NCBI GenBank assembly: GCA_021740025.1
Contig: JAIPAN010000100.1
Location: 1-5,332 of the forward strand
Origin: Sphingobacteriaceae bacterium
GTDB lineage: Bacteria > Bacteroidota > Bacteroidia > Sphingobacteriales > Sphingobacteriaceae
Length of the DNA stretch: 5,332 nt
Direction of reading: 5' to 3'
Positions within the stretch are counted from its first letter, which is position 1, and the number at the start of each line of letters is the position of its first letter. The position numbers and the translations under genes were made by a program. The notes under the pieces are model-generated. The model saw only the letters and a program-made list of their open reading frames with translations, had not been told where the DNA came from and searched no databases. This document shows, one piece after another, positions 1-5,332 of this stretch.

Positions 1-92
1 AAGCCGATGCGCAAGCCATAGCCGATGCTTTTTTACAAACCGAATTTGAAGGCGGTAGACACGCCAACAGAGTACATAAAATATCTTGCTAA
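1..92 (+). CDS. rpiB: Ribose-5-phosphate isomerase B, C-terminal end (partial)
   Basis: Reading from base 3, an open frame gives 29 residues before a TAA at 90-92; the gene begins outside the window. The tail contains FLQTEFEGGRHANRVHKI, the characteristic end of RpiB/LacA-type sugar-phosphate isomerases: the GGRH..RV segment carries conserved arginine/histidine residues linked to phosphate binding in this family. RpiB is a small cytosolic enzyme (about 145 residues) that interconverts ribose 5-phosphate and ribulose 5-phosphate in the pentose phosphate pathway. The other two forward frames stop within the first 50 bases, which supports this frame. The M28 peptidase gene starts only 25 nt after the stop with no terminator-like hairpin between, so the two are probably co-transcribed. 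The call rests on a short but distinctive tail. Confidence 0.85.
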   Translation, partial: ADAQAIADAFLQTEFEGGRHANRVHKISC

Positions 93-117
93 ATCCATAA
101 ACTAAATTTAATAAAAC

Positions 118-1698
118 ATGAAACACAATCGTTCCATTTTTATCCTTGCAGCAGCCTTAGTTTTAGGCAATGCCGCTTTAGCTCAGGATAAAATTGCCGT
201 TAAATACGGAAATTACATTACCAAAGAAGATGCCTACAAACATTTGTCGGTATTAGCTTCTGACGAGTACGAAGGTCGCGAAACCGGAAAACCGGGCGCA
301 TGGAAAGCTGCCGAATACATTTCGGCTCAATTTAAAAGCCTTGGATTAATAGCGCCGGTAAATGGCAGCTATTTACAAAAAGTGCCTTTGGTAGAAATTG
401 CTCCAGGCAACTCTACCTTAAAAGTGGGCAAACAAAGCTTTACCAATTTTAAAGATTTCTACACGTCGAGCTCTAAAGTAGATTTTACCAATAGCATTAG
501 CGAAGTTGTTTTTGTAGGATACGGCATTGAAGATGAAAAATTCAACGAATTAGCTGGACTAGACCTTAAAGGAAAAGTGGTGATTTATTCTACCGAAAAA
601 GAACCATTCGTAAACGGAAAATCGATCATCACCGGAACAGAAAAAACTTCTTCTTGGACAGCTGCTAAACGCTTACGCAATTTGCAAAGCAAAAAACCTG
701 CCTTAATCATCAGCGTTAATCCCGATTTAGAAAGCAATTTAAAACGCATGGCTAGTTATTTACAAACTGGTCGTTTAATTTTAGATAAACCAAATCAGCC
801 GGTACAAGCATCGGTAATTACTGTCTCTAAAGCCGTAGCAAATGCCATATTAGCGAAAACTAAAGCAAGCATTACCGACTTAACCGCTGGCATTGCCAGC
901 ACAGGTAAACCAGCTTCAAAAGCCGTTAAAACCAGCGTGCAGGCAAGTGTGCTTTCTAAAGTAAGCAACGTTAAAGCCGACAACGTAATGGGCTTGTTGG
1001 AAGGTACCGATTTGAAGGACGAAATTGTAGTAGTAAGCGGCCATTACGACCATATTGGTTTAACTACAGAAGGTACCGATAAAGTAAATAACGGTGCCGA
1101 TGACGATGGTTCTGGAACTACCGGTGTATTGGAAATGGCACAAGCCTTTACCAAAGCAAAAGCCGAAGGCCATGGCCCACGCCGTAGCATTTTATTCTTA
1201 GCCGTTTGTGGCGAAGAAAAAGGTTTATTAGGTTCTGAGTGGTATTCAGAAAGCCCAATTTTCCCATTGGCGAAAACGGTAACCAATTTAAACATCGATA
1301 TGATTGGTCGTGTTGATCCGAAACACAAAGACAATCCGGATTATGTATACTTAATTGGTTCTGATAAATTAAGTAGCGATTTGCACAAGATAAGCGAATA
1401 CACCAACGCTACCTATTCTCGATTAACTATCGATTATACATACAATGACCCGAACGATCCAGAGCGTATTTACTACCGTTCTGATCACTATAACTTTGCG
1501 AAACACGGTATTCCCATTATTTTTTACTTTAATGGCGTACACGAAGATTACCACAAACCAAGCGACGAAGTAAGCAAAATCAATTTCGAATTACTTGCTA
1601 AACGTACCCGTTTGGTATTCTTTACCGCATGGGATATTGCTAACCGCGATAAAGCTCCGGTAGTAGACGTGAAAAACGATTTTCCTGCCGATAGATAA
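118..1698 (+). CDS. Exported M28-family zinc metallopeptidase (aminopeptidase-like) with PA-type insert
   Basis: This 526-residue protein has a type I signal peptide (residues 1-22, probable cut ALA|QD), so it acts in the periplasm or outside the cell. Residues about 30-120 are an N-terminal lead-in, and about 127-290 contain a PA-like region (VVFVGYG, then LKGKVVIY). The M28 catalytic domain follows from about 290. Its ligands are all present: H309 and D311 in SGHYDHIG, D329 in GADDDGSG (bridging Asp), E366/E367 in CGEEKGLLGS (general base and metal ligand), D394 in NIDMIGR, and H479 in HEDYHKPSDE. M28 enzymes are di-zinc exopeptidases that remove N-terminal residues from peptides; the exact specificity cannot be read here. 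The ATG at 118 is preceded by an A/T-rich leader with no Shine-Dalgarno motif, typical of Bacteroidota, and places the signal peptide exactly at the N-terminus. It lies 25 nt after rpiB and ends at a strong terminator. The protein appears intact. Confidence 0.93.
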   Translation: MKHNRSIFILAAALVLGNAALAQDKIAVKYGNYITKEDAYKHLSVLASDEYEGRETGKPGAWKAAEYISAQFKSLGLIAPVNGSYLQKVPLVEIAPGNSTLKVGKQSFTNFKDFYTSSSKVDFTNSISEVVFVGYGIEDEKFNELAGLDLKGKVVIYSTEKEPFVNGKSIITGTEKTSSWTAAKRLRNLQSKKPALIISVNPDLESNLKRMASYLQTGRLILDKPNQPVQASVITVSKAVANAILAKTKASITDLTAGIASTGKPASKAVKTSVQASVLSKVSNVKADNVMGLLEGTDLKDEIVVVSGHYDHIGLTTEGTDKVNNGADDDGSGTTGVLEMAQAFTKAKAEGHGPRRSILFLAVCGEEKGLLGSEWYSESPIFPLAKTVTNLNIDMIGRVDPKHKDNPDYVYLIGSDKLSSDLHKISEYTNATYSRLTIDYTYNDPNDPERIYYRSDHYNFAKHGIPIIFYFNGVHEDYHKPSDEVSKINFELLAKRTRLVFFTAWDIANRDKAPVVDVKNDFPADR

Positions 1699-1712
1699 GC
1701 TATCCGAGCAAC

Positions 1713-1744
1713 AAAAAAGCCCCCGAAATTCGGGGGCTTTTTTT
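1713..1744 (+). terminator. Rho-independent terminator after the M28 peptidase gene
   Basis: A G/C-rich stem GCCCCCG (1719-1725) pairs with CGGGGGC (1731-1737) around the 5-nt loop AAATT. Six A's precede the stem and seven T's follow it (1738-1744), so the helix can extend to 13 bp and the structure can work in both directions. It begins 14 nt after the M28 stop codon and separates the rpiB-M28 unit from the next gene, which must therefore have its own promoter within the short stretch 1745-1781 or depend on read-through. Confidence 0.93.
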
Positions 1745-1781
1745 ATATCCGTTTGCGAATGCTTTTTCCTAAATTCGCTCT

Positions 1782-3170
1782 ATGTCCAACACGGCCAACC
1801 TATTTCAAGAGAAGAGCAGCGAAAAGGCCTTCGATTTAATCCACCGCCAAATTATTAACCACAATATTGGTAAATACGATGCGGCGGTAGTGCGTGGATT
1901 AAGTCGTTTGGCAAACCTAGAAACCTCCAAAAAGAAAGCCCACGTGATAAAATGGAAAGTGATGGAGAATTTGGACAAGTTATTGCCCGAATTCGAAAGC
2001 AATTTTCAGCGTAGAGGCGGCAAAGTACTTTGGGCCAATACCGCCGAGGAAGCCAGGCAAGAAATTTTAAAAATAATTAAAAAATCGGGTGCCAAAACGG
2101 TTATCAAATCCAAATCAATGGCTACCGAAGAAATTCATTTGAACGAATTTCTAGAAAAACATAAGGTAGAGGCTCTGGAAAGTGATTTAGGCGAATACAT
2201 TGTACAGCTATTGGGCCAAAAGCCTTACCACATTGTAACCCCGGCCATGCACCTCAGCAAAGAAGCCATTGCCGACTTATTTCACGAAAAATTTGGCACC
2301 GAGCCTAACGCTACGCCCGAAGAATTAACCCAAAAAGCACGGGAACTGCTTCGCGAAAAATATACCACTGCCGATATTGGCATTAGCGGTGCGAACTTTT
2401 TATTGGCCGATACGGGCAGCATTGCCCTAACTGAAAACGAAGGGAACGCCCGATTGAGCACTACCTTCCCTAAAATACACATAGCCATTGTGGGTATCGA
2501 AAAACTCATTCCCTCCATGGCCGATTTAGATTTATTTTGGCCCCTGCTTTCTACCCACGGCACCGGACAAAACCTAACCGTTTACAATACCATTTTAAGT
2601 GGCCCCCGCCAAGAGAACGAAAGCGATGGCCCCGAAGAAATGTACGTGATTTTGCTCGATAACGGGCGTACCAATTTATTGGCTCAAAAAGACCAACGCC
2701 AAGGCTTGTACTGTATTCGTTGCGGGGCCTGCTTAAACGCTTGCCCGGTATACAAAAACATTGGCGGCCACAGCTACGATACTACCTACAGTGGACCCAT
2801 TGGCTCGGTAATTACCCCGCACCAAGCCGGCATGGAAGAGTTTAAACACCTCAGCTATGCCTCTAGCCTTTGCGGCAAATGCACCGAAGTATGCCCCGTA
2901 AAAATTGATATCCATAAAATGCTCTTGCTTAACCGCCGCGATGCGGTGGATGAGGGCCTAAGCACCCGTACCGAAAATTGGGGCTGGTTTTTCTGGAAAA
3001 AAGGAATGAAAAGCCGCAAACTCATGGATTTCTTTAGCGGTAAAACCAAAAACCGCCTACTCCAAAAATTCTTCGCTAAAAGCTGGAGCAAACACCGCGA
3101 ATTACCCCAAGTAGCCGAACAATCGTTTAGCCAGCAGTGGAAAGCGGAACACGCTCCCGAAAAGAAGTAG
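1782..3170 (+). CDS. lutB: LutB/LldF-family iron-sulfur protein of L-lactate oxidation
   Basis: This 462-residue cytosolic protein matches the LutB family in length (Bacillus subtilis LutB is about 476). Residues about 70-300 form the LUD domain, including GISGANFLLADTGSIALTEN and the later STHGTGQNL stretch. Two iron-sulfur motifs follow: C311-x2-C314-x2-C317-x3-C321-P and C364-x2-C367-x3-C371-P, as in a bacterial-ferredoxin-like two-cluster module. The rest (about 390-462) is the basic C-terminal tail of the family. In B. subtilis, LutA, LutB and LutC together oxidise L-lactate to pyruvate; LutB is the electron-carrying subunit. No lutA or lutC is adjacent here: an M28 gene with terminator lies upstream and an opposing gene downstream, so partners must be elsewhere. 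The ATG at 1782 begins a typical LutB N-terminus and lies 37 nt after the terminator T-tract, without a Shine-Dalgarno motif. A role in related LUD-protein electron transfer other than lactate is possible. Confidence 0.92.
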   Translation: MSNTANLFQEKSSEKAFDLIHRQIINHNIGKYDAAVVRGLSRLANLETSKKKAHVIKWKVMENLDKLLPEFESNFQRRGGKVLWANTAEEARQEILKIIKKSGAKTVIKSKSMATEEIHLNEFLEKHKVEALESDLGEYIVQLLGQKPYHIVTPAMHLSKEAIADLFHEKFGTEPNATPEELTQKARELLREKYTTADIGISGANFLLADTGSIALTENEGNARLSTTFPKIHIAIVGIEKLIPSMADLDLFWPLLSTHGTGQNLTVYNTILSGPRQENESDGPEEMYVILLDNGRTNLLAQKDQRQGLYCIRCGACLNACPVYKNIGGHSYDTTYSGPIGSVITPHQAGMEEFKHLSYASSLCGKCTEVCPVKIDIHKMLLLNRRDAVDEGLSTRTENWGWFFWKKGMKSRKLMDFFSGKTKNRLLQKFFAKSWSKHRELPQVAEQSFSQQWKAEHAPEKK

Positions 3171-3184
3171 AGTAAACTCTAACC

Positions 3185-3255
3185 AATTTTTAGGGCTTTA
3201 TAAAATTACACAACTCGTTCATGAGTACATTTTTTATTACAAAGCCCTAAAAATT
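3185..3255. repeat. Perfect 15-bp inverted repeat with 41-nt spacer in the convergent gap
   Basis: AATTTTTAGGGCTTT (3185-3199) is exactly repeated in inverse orientation as AAAGCCCTAAAAATT (3241-3255). The pairing stops abruptly on both sides (C/C outside, A/C inside). The 41-nt spacer contains a minor inner stem ACTC/GAGT (3213-3216 with 3223-3226, loop GTTCAT). The element fills almost all of the gap between the lutB stop (3170) and the stop of the opposing DJ-1 gene (3261). A bidirectional terminator is the simplest role, but the long loop and the lack of a clean T-tract directly after either arm make it non-canonical. A miniature inverted-repeat element is an alternative; no target-site duplication is evident at its edges. 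Confidence 0.75.
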
Positions 3256-3260
3256 CGCTT

Positions 3261-4082
3261 TTATTTCTTCAATTTTTCAATTAAGGGAAGCATGAGCATA
3301 TCATACATCTCTTTCATCATATCGGCTACTAATGGGTCAGATTTTTTTGGCACACCTGCATTATAAGGTGGTTTGGGATCGTATTCTAAATCCAACATTA
3401 CGGCTTCTGTATATTTTCTGCCTAATAAGTCGTCTATAATGGCTAAAGACATATCAATACCTGCTGAAACACCTGCCGAAGTCCAATATTTTCCATCTTT
3501 TACATAGCGATCTTCTTTAAAATTTGCACCGTACATTTTCATCATTTCTTCGCCTCTGTACCAATTGGAAGTAGCGCTTTTGCCTTTTAATAAACCTGTT
3601 GCTCCCAAGACCCAAGCACCTGTACATACACTCGTGGTATATTTACTTGTTTTGTCAATTTTCTTTATCCAATCTAATGTTTCTGTGTCTTGTGTAAGCA
3701 TAATTGTTTCGGTTGCACCGCCTGGAATTACCAAAATATCTAGCGATTGAACATCAGCAAAAGAGCTGTCTACTTTTATTTCTAAACCTCTTTGGTTTTT
3801 TACTACACCTCTGTTTTTGGCAACAAAAAATGTTTTTGCACCCATTATTTCCGCCAAAGTATGATAAGGTCCCATGGCATCTAATGTATTGTAGCCATCA
3901 TAAAGCAGAATTCCAATTGTCTTAATTGGCACTTTTGTTGGTGTATACAAAATATCCATCATTGCTTGATGTTTATCGGCTGTACCGATTACTAAACTAT
4001 CGGGATTCGTTTTTTGCCCGAAACTACTTCCTGTAATAACCAGTAGTATAAATATTGTAGAAATGAGTTTTTTTGTTTTCAT
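3261..4082 (-). CDS. Exported DJ-1/PfpI-family protein, isocyanide hydratase-like
   Basis: This 273-residue protein starts with a signal peptide (MKTKK, hydrophobic stretch, then SSFG|Q near residue 22), followed by a linker to about residue 50; no lipobox Cys is present, so it should be a soluble periplasmic protein. The DJ-1/PfpI fold runs from about 53 to 245. The nucleophile elbow is SVCTGAWVLGATGLL with C153, followed by TSNW. D68 in GYNTLDAMGPYHTL sits where isocyanide hydratases have their catalytic Asp, and the late LEYDPKPPYNAGVP motif also matches that subgroup. Isocyanide hydratase converts isonitriles to N-formamides; known examples are cytosolic and about 230 residues, so the export signal is the odd part. 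Similar sequences include the N-terminal sensor part of GlxA-type AraC regulators, but no DNA-binding domain is present here. The gene lies about 54 nt after the TonB-dependent receptor gene on the same strand, probably in one operon. The substrate is not known. Confidence 0.85.
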   Translation of the reverse strand: MKTKKLISTIFILLVITGSSFGQKTNPDSLVIGTADKHQAMMDILYTPTKVPIKTIGILLYDGYNTLDAMGPYHTLAEIMGAKTFFVAKNRGVVKNQRGLEIKVDSSFADVQSLDILVIPGGATETIMLTQDTETLDWIKKIDKTSKYTTSVCTGAWVLGATGLLKGKSATSNWYRGEEMMKMYGANFKEDRYVKDGKYWTSAGVSAGIDMSLAIIDDLLGRKYTEAVMLDLEYDPKPPYNAGVPKKSDPLVADMMKEMYDMLMLPLIEKLKK

Positions 4083-4099
4083 TATTTTGAAATTTGATT

Positions 4100-4127
4100 A
4101 AGCCAAAGGGATATTACCCTTTGGCTT
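4100..4127. terminator. Stem-loop between the receptor gene and the DJ-1 gene
   Basis: AAGCCAAAGGG (4100-4110) pairs perfectly with CCCTTTGGCTT (4117-4127) around a 6-nt loop. On the minus strand it begins 9 nt after the receptor stop codon and ends 17 nt before the DJ-1 start codon. In that direction the stem is followed by a T-poor run (AATCAAATTT), whereas on the plus strand it is followed by a short T-tract through 4129. It could be a weak or partial terminator that lowers expression of the DJ-1 gene relative to the receptor, an mRNA-stabilising hairpin at the 3' end of the receptor message, or a stop for antisense transcription. The structure is clear; the role is inferred. Confidence 0.6.
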
Positions 4128-4136
4128 TTAGGTGTA

Positions 4137-5332
4137 TTAAAATTTAGCGCTTAAGGTTATACCGAATGTTCTGGGTTGAGCCATTCTGGCTTGTCGACCA
4201 AAACTGCTATCAGGATTGCCATAAGCCAAATACCGTTCATTGTTAAGATTTTGCCCCCAAACAAACAAACTGTATTTGTTAGTGCTTAGGCCAAGTCTCG
4301 AATTAATTAGGGTATAAGATGCTTGTTCAATTTGGTTTTGGATATCGGTATACTGTTTACCCAAATTACGTACTTCGCCACGAACAACTGCTTTCCATTT
4401 TTTGTTAATAGCATATTCATATTGTGCACCTAAGAATATGGTGTGGCTTGGGGCATTGGAAAGTTTATTTCCGCCAATAGCGGTAGTAGAAACTACACCT
4501 GTTCCAAAGTTTACACGTTTCAAATCAAAGCCCTCGTATTCGGTTGGGTTAAACCCAAAACTTCCGTCTACTTGCAAACCTTTTGCAGGCAAAGCTGTTA
4601 CTTCTAATTCTAAACCCATTGATTGAGCGTCGCCTACATTTTCTCTAGCATACGTAAATGGGGCAACCAAATTATAAAACTGTAAATCTTTCCATTGAAT
4701 TAAAAAGGCAGAAGCTCCTATGCTAAGTTTTTTATCGGCTAAAAATGCTTTGTACCCGATTTCATAATTGTTGGAATACTCGGGGTCAAATGTTTGACGT
4801 ACTCCAGCTGGCAATGAACTGGCATTGATACCCCCAGCTCTAAAACCTTTGGTATACGTGGCGTAAATAGTAGAGAGCTCATTAACGGCGTAACTTAATG
4901 AGAATTTTGGCGTAATAGCTGAGTAGTTTCCGCTAGCGCTAGTATTAGGGTTAAGGTCTGTAACCACACCGTTTAATAACATGGCATCACCAAAACCATT
5001 AAATATCGCCTCACGTTTTTCGTAATCATAACGCAAACCTATAGTTGCTTTCAATCTATTGGTCAATAAATAACTCAGCTCACCAAAACCTGCTATTCCA
5101 AAGTTGTTACTTCTGTTTCTGTTAATCAAAAACGTTCCATTTGGTAACATATAAGCTGCAGCTTCCGCAGATGATAGTTCATATGCTGTATTGGTGGTTG
5201 GTTCGTACCCTTTTTGTTTAAAGGCATACACACCTGCCGTATATTGAAACTTGCTTTCGGAGTTTGAGTTAATTCTTAATTCTTCACTCCATACTTTTTG
5301 TGGAGGAAGCTGTTCACCAATTTTTCCATCAT
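4137..5332 (-). CDS. TonB-dependent outer-membrane receptor, C-terminal beta-barrel (5' end outside window)
   Basis: The frame stays open from the TAA at 4137-4139 to the right edge, giving 397 full codons; the true start and the plug domain lie beyond 5332. A GTG at 5229-5231 is only an internal valine: the 33 codons upstream of it encode KVWSEELRINSNSESKFQY, a recognisable barrel-entry segment of these receptors. Further landmarks are the repeated amphipathic strands with turn residues, IYATYTKGFRAGGIN, the FDPEYSNNYEIGYK segment, AFLIQWKDLQFYN, and the final strand RTFGITLSAKF ending in the C-terminal Phe used for outer-membrane assembly. Such receptors (usually 650-850 residues) import siderophores, haem, cobalamin or other large ligands using TonB energy. 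The pattern resembles the siderophore-type class, not SusC-type glycan receptors, but the ligand cannot be read from this half. The DJ-1 gene follows after about 54 nt and may share its transcript. Confidence 0.9.
   Translation of the reverse strand, partial: DGKIGEQLPPQKVWSEELRINSNSESKFQYTAGVYAFKQKGYEPTTNTAYELSSAEAAAYMLPNGTFLINRNRSNNFGIAGFGELSYLLTNRLKATIGLRYDYEKREAIFNGFGDAMLLNGVVTDLNPNTSASGNYSAITPKFSLSYAVNELSTIYATYTKGFRAGGINASSLPAGVRQTFDPEYSNNYEIGYKAFLADKKLSIGASAFLIQWKDLQFYNLVAPFTYARENVGDAQSMGLELEVTALPAKGLQVDGSFGFNPTEYEGFDLKRVNFGTGVVSTTAIGGNKLSNAPSHTIFLGAQYEYAINKKWKAVVRGEVRNLGKQYTDIQNQIEQASYTLINSRLGLSTNKYSLFVWGQNLNNERYLAYGNPDSSFGRQARMAQPRTFGITLSAKF

Noticed and set aside
1044..1334. 96-codon minus-strand open frame inside the M28 peptidase gene
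   Set aside because: It lies wholly antisense to a well-supported enzyme domain and its translation has no recognisable domain; it is a shadow of the coding strand, as are the other antisense frames in the M28, lutB and DJ-1 genes.
1748..1755. TCCGTTTG as a Bacteroidota -7 element (consensus TAnnTTTG) for lutB
   Set aside because: One mismatch to the consensus, and no TTG-type -33 element at the right distance, because that region is occupied by the terminator stem. The true lutB promoter is not identified.
3168..3181. Short palindrome TAGAGT-AA-ACTCTA over the lutB stop codon
   Set aside because: Six-base arms at a gene end are easily chance; the position downstream of lutB and away from any promoter gives no reason to call an operator.
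3190..3222. Ten-codon minus-strand open frame (MNELCNFIKP) within the inverted-repeat spacer
   Set aside because: Too short to distinguish from chance, and its end is formed by the repeat arm itself; nothing else supports translation.
3175..3260. Integron attC-like site suggested by the long imperfectly looped palindrome
   Set aside because: No matching pair of RYYYAAC and GTTRRRY core boxes flanks the stem, and no integrase or cassette array is visible.

Overview
The window looks like chromosomal DNA of a Bacteroidota, probably from the Sphingobacteriales/Pedobacter-like side (the phylum call is firmer than the order). Reasons: start codons are preceded by A/T-rich stretches with no Shine-Dalgarno motif, secreted proteins carry short signal peptides ending in AQ or GQ, a TonB-dependent outer-membrane receptor is present, and the partial RpiB, M28 peptidase and LutB proteins read as Bacteroidota-type sequences.

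Layout. (1) Positions 1-1744, plus strand: the last 29 codons of rpiB (ribose-5-phosphate isomerase B), then after 25 nt a complete exported M28-family metallopeptidase with all metal ligands, closed by a textbook intrinsic terminator. (2) Positions 1782-3170, plus strand: a complete LutB-type iron-sulfur protein of L-lactate oxidation, standing alone; no lutA or lutC lies beside it in the window. (3) Positions 3171-3260: a convergent gap dominated by a perfect 15-bp inverted repeat with a 41-nt spacer. (4) Positions 3261-5332, minus strand: a TonB-dependent receptor whose 5' part runs off the right edge, followed after about 54 nt (with a strong hairpin in between) by an exported DJ-1/PfpI protein that resembles isocyanide hydratases.

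Functionally, the left half is central metabolism and cell-envelope peptide processing. The right half is probably one transcription unit for uptake of an unknown ligand across the outer membrane plus a periplasmic DJ-1-type enzyme. Hand-counted 60-base lines suggest that the right half is more A/T-rich (about 32-40% GC) than most lines of the left half (mostly 40-53%, with one lutB line at 30%), so the convergent gap may be a junction between core and accessory DNA. That is inference from a small sample. No RNA genes, CRISPR arrays, transposases or complete insertion sequences were seen. The most original idea offered by the window is the pairing of an outer-membrane receptor with an exported isocyanide-hydratase-like protein; the rest is fairly ordinary.
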